NCBI RefSeq assembly: GCF_900639875.1
Contig: NZ_CAAAIA010000003.1
Location: forward strand, 62,001 to 126,000
Source of the DNA: Legionella impletisoli
Lineage (GTDB): Bacteria > Pseudomonadota > Gammaproteobacteria > Legionellales > Legionellaceae
Direction of reading: 5' to 3'
DNA length: 64,000 nucleotides
Within the stretch, counting starts at the first letter, position 1, and each line of letters starts with the position of its first letter. Both the position numbers and the translations under genes were made by a program. The notes below the pieces were generated by a model. It did not search any database and was not told where the DNA came from. It saw nothing but the letters and a program-made list of their open reading frames with translations. Below, in pieces: positions 28,260-39,075 of the stretch.

Positions 28260-28361
28260 GATTAGTTGACTATTTACTTTTGTGAAGTGAACATGTGAAT
28301 GATTAAGAGCCAATTAACTGCATTTACAGCCGTGAAATGAAATGTCAACAGGCCCTAAGCA

Positions 28362-29615
28362 TTAACCAAACGCGGCGTGGATTAACTTATAAGACAGTAT
28401 CGTTAAAAGAGAAGCTGCTGGTAATGTTAAAATCCAAGAAGTAAAAATATTGCGAATCACTAATAGGTTTAACGCACCAATACCTCGTGCGAGGCCTACG
28501 CCTAAAACGGCACCAACGAGTGTTTGTGTCGCAGAAACGGGAATACCAATCGAGGTGGCGACCACAACCGTTGTTGCTGCTGCAAGTGTTGCAGCAAAGG
28601 CGCGACTTGGTGTAAGCGCTGTAATGGAACTTCCTACGGTTTCAATCACTTTCCTACCGTACATCAATAAGCCTGTGACTACTCCAACGCATCCTAACAA
28701 GATGATCCAGGCAGGATAATCGGTGGCTTCAAAAGGTTGATTGGCGTCCAAAACGAGAGAGTGAATAATGGTTAAAGGACCAACAGCTAGAGAAACATCG
28801 TTAGCGCCATGAGCAAAAACCATGGCGCAGGCGGTAAGCGCCATTAAAACAGCAAAATATTTTTCGACTTGTAAAAAACGCTCCCGTCGTCTTAAGTTGG
28901 CCCGCTCTGGGATACGGCGAATAAACAGCAAGCCAATTGCAGTTAAGGCAATACTCGTCAATAAGGTTACTATAATATCTTGCTTCAGATTTAAGCGTAT
29001 GTCGAAGTGGTTTAATCCTTTAAATACAGTAATAAAAGACAACACAGCACCGATTAAAAATAAATAAATGGGAATAAAACGTTTCGCTTTCGCTAACGGA
29101 TCACTTTTGACAAAAATGGCTTGTTGAATGCTGATAAATAAGGCATAGGCTGTAGTACCTGCGATTAAAGGTGAGGTAACCCAACCGATGGCAATATGTG
29201 AAACCTGGTTCCAGTGTATGGCATTTTTTCCTAACACGATGCCACCAAAACCAACCATTGATCCTACTAAAGCGTTGGTGATAGAGACGGGCAAGCCATA
29301 GTAACTAGCCAGATTCATCCATATCGTGCATGCTAATAAAACGCTTAGCATTCCCTGGATTAAAATGTAAGGATGAGTGACTAGCTCACTCGTGTTAATG
29401 ATTCCATCACGCATGGTTTCAGTAACACCCGTTCCACCTAGAAATGCACCCGCAAATTCAAATATCACGGCAATGAGCATGGCTTGCTTAACCGTGACAG
29501 CTTTAGACCCCATCGTTGTGCTCATGACGTTGGCTAAATCATTGGCACCAACGCCCCAGGTCATAAAGAAACAAAGGAAGATGGCGAGAATAACGTATAT
29601 CAGTGTTAAATCCAT
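28362..29615 (-). CDS. Pit-family inorganic phosphate transporter
   Basis: 417-aa polytopic membrane protein with the duplicated PHO-4 signature: GANDLANVMSTTMGSKAVT near residue 24 and HGANDVSLAVGP near residue 270. It is a low-affinity symporter of metal-phosphate with protons. It is transcribed with the PhoU-like partner directly upstream (7-base gap). Confidence 0.93.
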   Translation of the reverse strand: MDLTLIYVILAIFLCFFMTWGVGANDLANVMSTTMGSKAVTVKQAMLIAVIFEFAGAFLGGTGVTETMRDGIINTSELVTHPYILIQGMLSVLLACTIWMNLASYYGLPVSITNALVGSMVGFGGIVLGKNAIHWNQVSHIAIGWVTSPLIAGTTAYALFISIQQAIFVKSDPLAKAKRFIPIYLFLIGAVLSFITVFKGLNHFDIRLNLKQDIIVTLLTSIALTAIGLLFIRRIPERANLRRRERFLQVEKYFAVLMALTACAMVFAHGANDVSLAVGPLTIIHSLVLDANQPFEATDYPAWIILLGCVGVVTGLLMYGRKVIETVGSSITALTPSRAFAATLAAATTVVVATSIGIPVSATQTLVGAVLGVGLARGIGALNLLVIRNIFTSWILTLPAASLLTILSYKLIHAAFG

Positions 29616-29622
29616 AGGGAAC

Positions 29623-30294
29623 TTACCGGGCTATGAGAATTTGTAGGCGACCACCTACGGTTTGAGCATGGTCGGCTAAATCACCAATCCATTGGACAAG
29701 TTTGTATAGGAAAACAACTTCAATAGCAGGTAAATCCTTTTCCAGCTCAAAAATGCGATGACGAATGTCTGCTAATTTATCATCACTGTCGTGCTCGATT
29801 TCATCTAGCGTTAGGATCATTTCTTCAACAATTTTTACTTCACTTCCCCGAAAACCGGTCTCGAGTAGCTCGTCCAATTCATTAATGGCTTTGCAAGCTT
29901 GCTTTGCGGCATCGAGTGAGCGATTTAAAAAAGGCATGAAAAGGTTAGATAACGTCTTAGGAATTTGCATTTTCCGACTAATAATCAGTCCGGCAATATC
30001 TTCTGCTTTATTAGCTATGCGGTCTTGAGCACTTAAAAGCTCTAAGAGATCGGTACGTGAAACAGGTAGAAAAAGACCCGTTGGTAAATGTAAGCGAAGA
30101 TCGCGCTTAATCAAATCCGCTTCTTTTTCAATTTTTGAAATCTTATCACGAATAATGAGCGCTTCATCCCAATTATCGTTTAATACGGACTCAAAAAAAG
30201 GGTACAGTTGTTTGGCACAAAGATAGACTTTGCGCATATGTTGTTCAATGGGCCGGATAGGCGATGGGCCAAACATGTTGAAAATACGGCTCAT
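29623..30294 (-). CDS. DUF47 (PhoU-like) phosphate transport accessory protein
   Basis: 223-aa all-helical protein of the TIGR00153/DUF47 family (SRIFNMFGPSPIRPIEQHM; then DRIANKAEDIAGLI). Members pair with Pit transporters and probably regulate them. First gene of the two-gene unit with pit. Divergent from the candidate effector gene at 30483, with a 188-base gap between them. Confidence 0.9.
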   Translation of the reverse strand: MSRIFNMFGPSPIRPIEQHMRKVYLCAKQLYPFFESVLNDNWDEALIIRDKISKIEKEADLIKRDLRLHLPTGLFLPVSRTDLLELLSAQDRIANKAEDIAGLIISRKMQIPKTLSNLFMPFLNRSLDAAKQACKAINELDELLETGFRGSEVKIVEEMILTLDEIEHDSDDKLADIRHRIFELEKDLPAIEVVFLYKLVQWIGDLADHAQTVGGRLQILIAR

Positions 30295-30413
30295 GATTTA
30301 CGCAGTTCAGCGGAAAAATGGGGTAATTATAGCTAAAAAAATACGATAGTGAAATGGTTTGAGTTGTTTAATAGGATACTTTTATAAAAGAAATAAGGTT
30401 CAAATAATAATCG

Positions 30414-30447
30414 CTTAATAAAATCTTAAGTCTTTATGGACTATAAT
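30414..30447 (+). promoter_or_regulatory. Tandem PmrA-type box with -10 element
   Basis: Two half-sites CTTAATAAA (30414-30422) and CTTAAGTCT (30425-30433) are spaced 11 bases start to start. This matches the Legionella PmrA consensus of two cTTAAtatT repeats two bases apart. A perfect TATAAT (30442-30447) follows 8 bases later, leaving the repeats at the -35 position. The predicted start of transcription is about 30454, upstream of the ATG at 30483. PmrA is a known direct activator of Dot/Icm effector genes in Legionella. Confidence 0.65.
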
Positions 30448-30482
30448 TACGTAAATTTGGATAATTTATTAAATGAATTAAG

Positions 30483-32459
30483 ATGTTAACCCCAGAAGTT
30501 TTAAATACTACAAAAGCTAGCTTATCTATCTCAGGCGATAAGCAAAGAACTGATCCTGATTTTGGTAAATATGAATCTGGATTATCTGATTTTTTTAATC
30601 GGTTTATTGCAGATAGTGCAGTACAACCAGACAGTTTAGAATATATTCGGCGACAAATTGCTGGTGATGGATTTTCAGCCTCCTTTGACAAAGCTAGCAG
30701 CAACAAAATGACTTGGAGCTCAATTTTTGCTCTCGCAGCGTTAGCCACCATGAGAAAAAACACGTTGCCTTTGCATAGTCCTGAAAGAACATTTTTAGAA
30801 ACACTCTTAAACACACTAAGTAATGGTTGGGTAGAAGGATTTACCCGTTTTATGAGACCAAAACAAGATCTTTTGGAAAATATAAAATCCTCCTTAAACC
30901 AATGGATAGAACAATATGATGTTGAGTTGGAGAACCCAACTCAAACAAAAGAAACGCTGCTTTCCTTATATGCAATTGTTTGTTCTTTAGAAAAAACAAT
31001 GAATAGTAATCGCTTCGTTTCAGAAGACTTAAAATCCTGGGTAAGAGATTGTAAAACGCAAATTGAAGCCAAATATAATACCTTTGAGGCAAAACAATCA
31101 TTACAAGCTAGTCATGTATTGATGGAAGCTCAATTAAACTCTAATTCAATGTCGCTATTTACTGCTTTAAGACAAGCTACGGCTCGTGAAAAAAACAAGT
31201 TAATTACTTATTTAGAAAGACTCGAAACTTTGGATATTGAACAAGCTAAACGTTTGCAAGATTTAAACCAAATTCTAGCTACTTCCAATCGGTCATTCGC
31301 GTCTTTTTGGCAAGCTTATGATACGGAAGCCAAATTTGGTCAATTAATGGACGATTTGAGTTTGTCAGATAAAGAACGTGCTGAATGGCGAGAATATTAC
31401 AATTGGGAGCATGGAAGCCGTTTAAGTAAAATTACTGCGGCTGTGTGGAGTGGTGGTTGGGGAATACCAACCTGGTTTGGTGGCATCAAAGCAAATGCTC
31501 TATCTATTCCTATTATTCAAAACAAAGTAAGAGATTCCTGGCTAAAAACAACTTCTGGGCTGCTCAGCCAAGTTGGAAGTTTAGAACTATTGGAAAAGCC
31601 AGGTGCAATTTCAGATTTTATTCAGCAAACGAGAACGGTTACCCACCGCACTAAAGAACTTATGGAAGAACTGGAAATGCTTGAACATTCTGATGAATTA
31701 AAAGAGGTTGATATTCAACGATTAATTTCAAGCCAAGGTTCGTTTTTAACTGACTACCATGATAAAAATCTAGCGAATGCTTATACAACGTTTAGACAAA
31801 CAATCGAAAACATTGATGAGCTAACGGCAGAATTAGAAAAGCAAGCAGTCATTCTCCAAATGCTTGATGAGATGCAAGTAAAATTGACGGCTTTAAAGGA
31901 TGCTGGAATAGACATGAGCACGCTAAATGCTAGATTTGAGGAAGTAGTGGATGAGATATCTCAAAAATCGCTTAATGGGTTGTTAGATATTGAACCTGAT
32001 GTCCCAGTAGGATCGAAATTAACTAATGCGAAAACCCAAATTCAAGACATTTCTGACTCTTTGCAAAATATGAAATCCAGTATGATCCATATGGCTTCAT
32101 TTCTTCAAGAGCAAAAACAAGAAGAAGTACTCATACAGGCAAGCGATTTAATCGATGCTCGGAGCAATAAGCTGGGGCATAAAATTCTATATATTTTTTC
32201 TCCTTCTTACAGACGCTTTTTTAAGGGATTAAAAGACGCAATTCAACAAGAGAAGGAACAGGCATTTGAAAAAATTGCCGAGATGTTTGGCTTAAAAGAT
32301 GGCAAAGACGTAAAAGTAAAAAAACCATTTAACTCGCTCAAAAATTCTGTGGTTGCAGTTGCTTTATTTGCTCAAACAAATAAAAGTGAAGCCAACCAAG
32401 ATCAAGATCAAGAACAAGTACATGAAACAGACCAAAACGCTCCTCGTAGCGGATCTTAA
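30483..32459 (+). CDS. Unrecognised 658-aa coiled-coil protein, candidate Dot/Icm effector
   Basis: I do not recognise this protein. It is hydrophilic, almost wholly helical, without a signal peptide. Coiled-coil-like stretches lie at about residues 225-275 and 375-480, with a more hydrophobic Trp/Gly-rich patch (AAVWSGGWGIPTWFGG) at about 319-334. The C-terminal tail is rich in Gln/Asp/Glu, with glutamates at positions -11, -15 and -23 from the end, resembling the E-block export signal of Dot/Icm substrates. It is a single gene between the Pit unit and eno. The upstream tandem PmrA box supports an effector role, but this is inference. Ribosome site weak. Confidence 0.8.
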   Translation: MLTPEVLNTTKASLSISGDKQRTDPDFGKYESGLSDFFNRFIADSAVQPDSLEYIRRQIAGDGFSASFDKASSNKMTWSSIFALAALATMRKNTLPLHSPERTFLETLLNTLSNGWVEGFTRFMRPKQDLLENIKSSLNQWIEQYDVELENPTQTKETLLSLYAIVCSLEKTMNSNRFVSEDLKSWVRDCKTQIEAKYNTFEAKQSLQASHVLMEAQLNSNSMSLFTALRQATAREKNKLITYLERLETLDIEQAKRLQDLNQILATSNRSFASFWQAYDTEAKFGQLMDDLSLSDKERAEWREYYNWEHGSRLSKITAAVWSGGWGIPTWFGGIKANALSIPIIQNKVRDSWLKTTSGLLSQVGSLELLEKPGAISDFIQQTRTVTHRTKELMEELEMLEHSDELKEVDIQRLISSQGSFLTDYHDKNLANAYTTFRQTIENIDELTAELEKQAVILQMLDEMQVKLTALKDAGIDMSTLNARFEEVVDEISQKSLNGLLDIEPDVPVGSKLTNAKTQIQDISDSLQNMKSSMIHMASFLQEQKQEEVLIQASDLIDARSNKLGHKILYIFSPSYRRFFKGLKDAIQQEKEQAFEKIAEMFGLKDGKDVKVKKPFNSLKNSVVAVALFAQTNKSEANQDQDQEQVHETDQNAPRSGS

Positions 32460-32536
32460 TCATCTTTCCTCGGGGTGCGTTCCTGTTTCGCGCTTACCCC
32501 GAAATACTTGATATCCCAGTTGAAGAAAATAGTTGA

Positions 32537-33883
<1,347 letters not shown>

Positions 33884-33941
33884 ATCATTAGTTTGGTTAT
33901 AAATCCTAGGAGCGTTTCCTATATTCACTGAGAGTCCTATT

Positions 33942-34211
33942 ATGCGATTATTCATAGGCTGCTTGCTGTTAGTGTTGCTTGGGTTACAATATAAGTTATG
34001 GTTGGGTGATGGCAGTATTGTTCAATGGGTAGCCCTTGAAAAACAACTCGCCCACCAAAAAGAAGAAAATAAAAAGCTGTCCGCACGTAATCGGGCTTTA
34101 GAAGCCGATGTGATGGAGCTAAAATCAGGAGATCAGGCCCTTGAAGAGCGGGCTCGCTATGAATTAGGCATGGTCAAGGATGGGGAAGATTATTATCACT
34201 TTGTGGATTAA
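33942..34211 (+). CDS. ftsB: Cell division protein FtsB
   Basis: 89-aa bitopic divisome protein of the FtsQBL subcomplex. A short N-terminal membrane span (about 3-20) is followed by a coiled coil (about 30-65, EKQLAHQKEENKKLSARN) and the conserved end EERARYELGMVKDGEDYYH. The position directly after eno agrees with the family. The stop overlaps the convergent mevalonate kinase gene by 4 bases. Confidence 0.93.
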   Translation: MRLFIGCLLLVLLGLQYKLWLGDGSIVQWVALEKQLAHQKEENKKLSARNRALEADVMELKSGDQALEERARYELGMVKDGEDYYHFVD

Positions 34212-35092
34212 ACCAGAATTAGCTCGATGGCAAGGTTGTCGGGATGTTTATCCCATAAACTGACCACATAACCTCCATTTCCTGAGCCCGTGGGTTTTAC
34301 TGCCAGAGCACCAGCTTCTTTCAGAAGTCGCATATGTTGAGCCAAATTATCACTGATGAGTCCCCAGGCTTTAAAACAATCATTCGCAAGATTGATGGCT
34401 TTTGCCAATTGCACAATGGCATTGGGGGAAGATTGACTTAATGCTGCTTTTGCATCGATAACTGCAGTATTCATTTGCTCATCAATGGCCTTAGCTTGTA
34501 AAGGATTTTCTTTTAACAAATGGTTTACTTGGGTAATGCAGTGAGAAGTAATGCCAATTTGATCTGAAGAAGATAAACACCATATTGGCTTCCAATGTTG
34601 GATAATCGGGGTAGTTTGGCCATTTTGAAAATACAACCCTGAGTGAGCAGCAACGCCTGCAATGTCCAAACCACTGCTTTTGCCATGAAACAGATTTTCT
34701 AGTTGTTTTGCAAAGATTTGCCATGCATATTCTTCGAGTAATCCCTGAGCTTCAAACCAGCGCGTTACTGCAACACTTAGTGCTGCAGAAGCGCCCATTC
34801 CAACCCCAATCGGTATGTTGTTTTGTATAGTAAAATGACCAGAAAAATGATTAATCGATTTTCCTAAAATTTGCATTCCATGCTCTAAGACGCTCCAAAA
34901 CAGTAAATGAAGATCCTCTCCATCACTGCCTTTAAAGTCGGCTGTTAAGTTCTCTGATGATGCTTCATATCTTAAGGTTAATTGTTTTTCTTTAATGGGG
35001 AAAACCAATGCCCCGAATCCTCGCAAAACAGCATGCTCTCCAGCAAGGATCCATTTTCCATGAGTGGTTGTTTGAAAATCAGATGAGGTCAT
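34208..35092 (-). CDS. Mevalonate kinase
   Basis: GHMP-family kinase, 294 aa. It has an N-terminal GKWILAGEHAVLRG, the ATP loop PIGVGMGASAALSVA, GKSSGLD (catalytic Asp region), and the C-terminal KPTGSGNGGYV. It phosphorylates mevalonate in the mevalonate route to isoprenoids. The upstream partner is diphosphomevalonate decarboxylase (14-base overlap). A phosphomevalonate kinase-like paralogue is at 46313; assignment of the two rests on motif detail and could be swapped, but the GEHAVLRG and GKSSGLD forms favour mevalonate kinase here. Confidence 0.85.
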   Translation of the reverse strand: MTSSDFQTTTHGKWILAGEHAVLRGFGALVFPIKEKQLTLRYEASSENLTADFKGSDGEDLHLLFWSVLEHGMQILGKSINHFSGHFTIQNNIPIGVGMGASAALSVAVTRWFEAQGLLEEYAWQIFAKQLENLFHGKSSGLDIAGVAAHSGLYFQNGQTTPIIQHWKPIWCLSSSDQIGITSHCITQVNHLLKENPLQAKAIDEQMNTAVIDAKAALSQSSPNAIVQLAKAINLANDCFKAWGLISDNLAQHMRLLKEAGALAVKPTGSGNGGYVVSLWDKHPDNLAIELILV

Positions 35093-36026
35093 AATTTCCT
35101 AGCAAATATTTTTTCTTAAACTGATTGGCCAGTTCTTCTTGATCAGGGCGGTATAATAAATGAATATTTGGGCCGGCGTCCATGGTCACTATAGGGCCAT
35201 CGTCAATTTGTTGCCAAAGTTCTTGTAATAAGTTTAAGGCTTGGTGAGATTGCTCGGTCATGTAAGTAAAAGGATTGATACAAGTAGTGAAGAGTTTATG
35301 CATATCATGAAACTCGCGCCAGCATATTTGATAAGCGCTTTTCCAATCCTTTTGTTCAAAGGCGGCTAATAACGCCTTAAGGTTGTTTTCTGCTTGTTCA
35401 GCGCGGGTAGGGTATAACTTACTGGTGTGAATTCGCATGTGCGCTTCACGAGATGAGATTTTTTTTTCATCATGACTGATTACAATAACTTGATGAATGA
35501 GATTCTTATAAGGCATATCGATGGCTTTGACCGTCTCTTCTCGCCATAATGCCCAAGGAGAAAAAAAAGAACGACAAGAAGAGCCTGATCCTAATCGACT
35601 CAATTGAGCTTGTTCTTCAATGGAGGGTATGGGTTTGTTCGTCAGTTCGCTAAGAGCAAGTACTGCGCATTTCGTTAATGCAGCAAAACTTGAAGCAGAG
35701 CTCGCTAGTCCACTACTGTGGGGAAAATTATTGCTGGAGCGAACCATAAACGCACCATCATAATTAAAATGGGATTTTAAACGTGCTAAATGATCTAAAA
35801 AACGATGTTGTGCTGTTTGACTCAGTTCAAAGGGTTTTGCGCCAGGTATGGTTAGTGGCGCCCAATCATCCTTGCGGCCGGGTTTGGTTTCAAGCTCAAC
35901 ACTGCTTAATAGCTTATTCAATGTATAAGAAAGCGATGAGTTGATGGGGATATTTCGCTTATCGTCTTTTTTGCCCATATATTTAATTAACGCGATATTG
36001 GATGGGGCTTGGGCGAACCATTGCAT
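35079..36026 (-). CDS. mvaD: Diphosphomevalonate decarboxylase
   Basis: 315-aa GHMP-fold enzyme that makes isopentenyl diphosphate from mevalonate diphosphate. Clear signatures: APSNIALIKYMGKKD at the N-terminus, NFPHSSGLASSASSFAAL (ATP loop), RLGSGSSCRSFF, and MDAGPNIHLL near the C-terminus. Operon with mevalonate kinase. Confidence 0.93.
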   Translation of the reverse strand: MQWFAQAPSNIALIKYMGKKDDKRNIPINSSLSYTLNKLLSSVELETKPGRKDDWAPLTIPGAKPFELSQTAQHRFLDHLARLKSHFNYDGAFMVRSSNNFPHSSGLASSASSFAALTKCAVLALSELTNKPIPSIEEQAQLSRLGSGSSCRSFFSPWALWREETVKAIDMPYKNLIHQVIVISHDEKKISSREAHMRIHTSKLYPTRAEQAENNLKALLAAFEQKDWKSAYQICWREFHDMHKLFTTCINPFTYMTEQSHQALNLLQELWQQIDDGPIVTMDAGPNIHLLYRPDQEELANQFKKKYLLGNYDLI

Positions 36027-36096
36027 GGGAGAGCACTCCTTAAAATGCGTAAATTTAAAATAGTTAGTTTCTATTGGATGGCATCAGCTATAGACG

Positions 36097-36750
36097 CTAA
36101 TGACCTGGTGTATCATTCCATAAAATCTTATGTAATTGTAGTTGAAAGCGAACATTGATTTGATCCTTCACAATCCAGTTGGCTAAAGTTGACGGCTCTA
36201 ATTGTCCCCAACTGGGTGAAAAAAGAATGTGTGCTTTATTCTGTAATTGATGGGTTTCAATAATGGTTAATGCCCATAGATAATCCTCTCGACTACATAA
36301 AACAAACTTGATTTGATCGGTGTTTTTTAAATGAGCGAGGTTTGTATACAAATTCTTGTCGCATTCATGAGAATCAGGTGTTTTTAAATCCATAACAACC
36401 ATAACACGCTTATCCACGAGTGAAATATCTCGAGCGCCGCTGGTTTCCAAAGAAACGAAATAGCCTTTATCACAAAGTAAGGTCATTAAATCAAAACAGC
36501 CAGGTTGTGCAAGGGGTTCGCCACCCGTTATGCAGATATTTAAACAGTTGTATTCAGCGATGCGGGATAAAATATCATCATAGGAAACAATATTTCCCCC
36601 ACTGAAGGCATAAGCTGTATCACAATATTGGCAACGTAGGGGGCAGCCGGTTAATCTGACAAACACTGTTGGTAAACCAGAAGTCGTGGACTCTCCTTGC
36701 AAGGAGTAAAATATTTCAGTAATTCTTATTTGGTTGTTCGAACGTGCCAT
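36097..36750 (-). CDS. queE: 7-carboxy-7-deazaguanine synthase QueE (radical SAM)
   Basis: Radical SAM enzyme of queuosine/7-deazaguanine biosynthesis. 217 aa. The cluster-binding motif is CPLRCQYC (Cys-x3-Cys-x2-Cys), preceded by YSLQGESTTSGLPTVFVRLTG, and followed by the SAM-binding ITGGEPLAQ. Single gene downstream of mvaD. Confidence 0.93.
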   Translation of the reverse strand: MARSNNQIRITEIFYSLQGESTTSGLPTVFVRLTGCPLRCQYCDTAYAFSGGNIVSYDDILSRIAEYNCLNICITGGEPLAQPGCFDLMTLLCDKGYFVSLETSGARDISLVDKRVMVVMDLKTPDSHECDKNLYTNLAHLKNTDQIKFVLCSREDYLWALTIIETHQLQNKAHILFSPSWGQLEPSTLANWIVKDQINVRFQLQLHKILWNDTPGH

Positions 36751-36805
36751 ATGCTTATACCGTATAAATTCGCCCTCCTTGATGATTCAATCTAACTTAA
36801 CGTAA

Positions 36806-36844
36806 GTTCGATATCAGAAAAATCCAAATTTTCTGATATCGAAC
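36806..36844. terminator. 16-bp perfect hairpin downstream of cpoB
   Basis: GTTCGATATCAGAAAA (36806-36821) pairs perfectly with 36829-36844 around a 7-base loop. It lies 5 bases past the cpoB stop, and in the upstream region of queE. The A/T base pairs next to the loop do not form a classical T-tail, so terminator function for the pal-cpoB unit is probable rather than certain. Confidence 0.6.
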
Positions 36845-36848
36845 GAGC

Positions 36849-37823
36849 TTAGGTACCTAACGCGTTTAATTTTGCTGTTGCCAGTTGTGCTGTATTTGTA
36901 TCAGGATAATTTTTAACCACATCACGTAATCGCTGGCGAGCTTCTTCCTTTTTTCCACTTGCAGCGAGTGCATAACCACTTTTCAATAGGCTAGCAGCGG
37001 CTTTGCTCGAAGAAGGATAATGTTGTAAAACAGCGTCAAAATGTTGAATCGCTTCTGGGTAATTTTTCTTTACTAAGTATAGCTCACCTAGCCAATACTC
37101 TGCATTGGGTTTGTATCCACTTTGTGGATACTGATTAACAAACGTTTTCATGGCATTTAATGCTTCATCGTATTGTTTGTTTTTTACCAGTTCATAAGCA
37201 GCAAGATAGCTTATTTGTTCATTCGCCGGATTGGTTTTAGACACATTGGGGGGCGCTAATTTTGAAGAGCTGCTCAAAGGTGTGGTTTTAATTGGATCTG
37301 GTTTAGTTGCTTCCTGTAATGCATTCGATGAGTTTGGTTTGCTCGTAGTAGATGAATGATTGCTTAACCGCGAATCTAAATCCTTGTAAAAAGCGAGCTG
37401 TTGTTGCTGAAGTAATTTTAAATCATGAGCCTGGACTTCAAGCTGACCACGAAGCTCCTGCACTTCTTGTTGTAAGTGCTGGACTCTATCAAGTAGAAGG
37501 GCATTATCAGGGGCACTTGATGTTTCATAGCCGTCATAAGCCATTGGAAGATCATCTGAAATGGGTTCATTAGCTTTGGCAATGGGTGCTTCGTCTACTA
37601 ATTCAGAAGCGCCAAGTTCAGGCTCATCGACAGCAAGTGGGGTCATGTCATTGAATGCTAAGTCCCTATCAGAGTGTGCAGCAGGCCGTTCAAACTCGGC
37701 CTGCTGGTCATCTAACATCGCATAATTTTCACTTTCATCCACGACGGGGACTTCAGCAAGTCCATTACAGGGCAAAAGTATAGCAAAACATAGTGGTAGA
37801 AATAAGCGATGATTTTTTATCAT
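36849..37823 (-). CDS. cpoB: Tol-Pal associated periplasmic protein CpoB (YbgF)
   Basis: 324-aa periplasmic protein that coordinates peptidoglycan synthesis with outer-membrane constriction. Signal peptide (about 1-23), an acidic low-complexity stretch, a trimerising coiled coil (about 105-150, LLDRVQHLQQEVQELRGQL) and C-terminal TPR repeats (about 205-320, AYELVKNKQYDEALNAMKTF). The start overlaps the pal stop by 4 bases. The insertion before the coiled coil is longer than in E. coli. Confidence 0.9.
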   Translation of the reverse strand: MIKNHRLFLPLCFAILLPCNGLAEVPVVDESENYAMLDDQQAEFERPAAHSDRDLAFNDMTPLAVDEPELGASELVDEAPIAKANEPISDDLPMAYDGYETSSAPDNALLLDRVQHLQQEVQELRGQLEVQAHDLKLLQQQQLAFYKDLDSRLSNHSSTTSKPNSSNALQEATKPDPIKTTPLSSSSKLAPPNVSKTNPANEQISYLAAYELVKNKQYDEALNAMKTFVNQYPQSGYKPNAEYWLGELYLVKKNYPEAIQHFDAVLQHYPSSSKAAASLLKSGYALAASGKKEEARQRLRDVVKNYPDTNTAQLATAKLNALGT

Positions 37824-38350
37824 TGGGTTGCCTCATAGATTAGTTCAACTCGTCGATTTTGGCGTCTGGATGCTTCATCGTGCCCATAACGAACTGGACG
37901 CTCTTTCCCATAACTGACTACTCTAAATTGGTTACGATTAACGCCAGCCATTCGAATCAGATCAGCGACGGTATTTGCACGACGCTCACCAAGGGCAACG
38001 TTATATTCGCGACTGCCACGCTCATCGGTATGACCGGCTAATAATATTCGAGCGCCTGGGTGATTTTTTAAATATTCAGCTTGGGCATTGACAGAAGGAA
38101 CATATTTAGAAGCTAAAGTACTATCGTCGTAAGCAAATAGGTATACTTGATTGTGAGGAGCGCGAGTCGTATAGGACTCACCTTCTTCTTGGCCCGCAAA
38201 GCGACTGTTTAATTGACCTAAACCTTGTGCAGCCAGACCTCCATCATCTTCGCCACCCATTCCAGCACTTCCAGGCGTTTTGGAGCAGGAAGCAAGCAAA
38301 ACAATACTCGCAGCTAATAATCCTGTTTTTAATACAGTTCGGATACGCAT
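37820..38350 (-). CDS. pal: Peptidoglycan-associated lipoprotein Pal
   Basis: 176-aa outer-membrane lipoprotein. Lipobox LLASC at C22, then an OmpA-like peptidoglycan-binding domain (ILLAGHTDERGSREYNVALG ending the conserved loop; GERRANTVADLI). Coupled to cpoB. No tolB is adjacent upstream; the next gene belongs to a lipid ABC transporter, so the tol genes must lie elsewhere. Confidence 0.95.
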   Translation of the reverse strand: MRIRTVLKTGLLAASIVLLASCSKTPGSAGMGGEDDGGLAAQGLGQLNSRFAGQEEGESYTTRAPHNQVYLFAYDDSTLASKYVPSVNAQAEYLKNHPGARILLAGHTDERGSREYNVALGERRANTVADLIRMAGVNRNQFRVVSYGKERPVRYGHDEASRRQNRRVELIYEATQ

Positions 38351-38457
38351 TCTGATCTCCTTGAAAATCTAGGCAATATAAAAGGTTTAAATAAAAGCCA
38401 CAATCAAAGCGGGTTGATTTGCACACCGCTTAAGGCGGCTCATTGTACATTTTTTTT

Positions 38458-39075
38458 TTATTTTCTGCTATGAGCACCCCGATCACTATCAATCGTATTT
38501 ATGACAAACTCGGTGAGCTCAGCCGTATAAAGTTTGCTGGCTTGATTAGCCGCTAATACCCCTCCATAGGGCGATTCACTAGGACAAGGAATATGATGAG
38601 TAAATATTCGAGAAGCAATCACCTGATTGATTTTAACATTCGTGACCACATTCTTAACTATGAGATCTAAAACACTAGGCTTGCACAAAAAATTTTGTTG
38701 TAATGAGATTAATTGGGTATCTAGACGATAATCTGAGCGATCGGCATAAGGAATTGAGGTCACGGCATAAAAATAACGACTGGACTGAAGGCTTTGTACA
38801 ATTAAGGGAAACAACATGCCCGCTGGGGCATCTATCCAAGCATTCTTTGTAAAAGGGCTTAACTCAAAAGGTTTAATCACATAAAGCATTTGTGATGTCT
38901 CATAACCAGCCATCGCAACAGGTTCTGAAACAAGTATCGAAGTGGATGGATGCTTTATTTGGACCGCTTTGCTGCTAAATTCCGAGAGCTTATACTTATT
39001 GGTTATAGGGGCTTTCACAGCGCAAGCCGATAATACGCAAACTAGTATGACTGTTCCGATGAGTCTCACATTCAT
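38458..39075 (-). CDS. Auxiliary lipoprotein of MCE-type ABC transporter (PqiC-like)
   Basis: 205-aa lipoprotein, with lipobox LSAC (C18) and the ABC-type transport auxiliary fold (KYKLSEFSSKAVQ, then ILVSEPVAMAGYETSQMLYV). Last of a four-gene unit with MlaD-like, ATPase and permease genes (4-base overlap with the MlaD-like gene). Likely in the periplasm/outer membrane, helping lipid movement. Confidence 0.8.
   Translation of the reverse strand: MNVRLIGTVILVCVLSACAVKAPITNKYKLSEFSSKAVQIKHPSTSILVSEPVAMAGYETSQMLYVIKPFELSPFTKNAWIDAPAGMLFPLIVQSLQSSRYFYAVTSIPYADRSDYRLDTQLISLQQNFLCKPSVLDLIVKNVVTNVKINQVIASRIFTHHIPCPSESPYGGVLAANQASKLYTAELTEFVINTIDSDRGAHSRK

Noticed and set aside
30434-30814. Minus-strand open frame opposite the candidate effector
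   Set aside because: Shadow of the plus-strand gene; it would cross the PmrA-type promoter and has no family features.
32470-32502. Hairpin after the 658-aa gene as a terminator
   Set aside because: TCGGGGT/ACCCCGA stem is present, but no T-run follows; left out of the feature list as uncertain.
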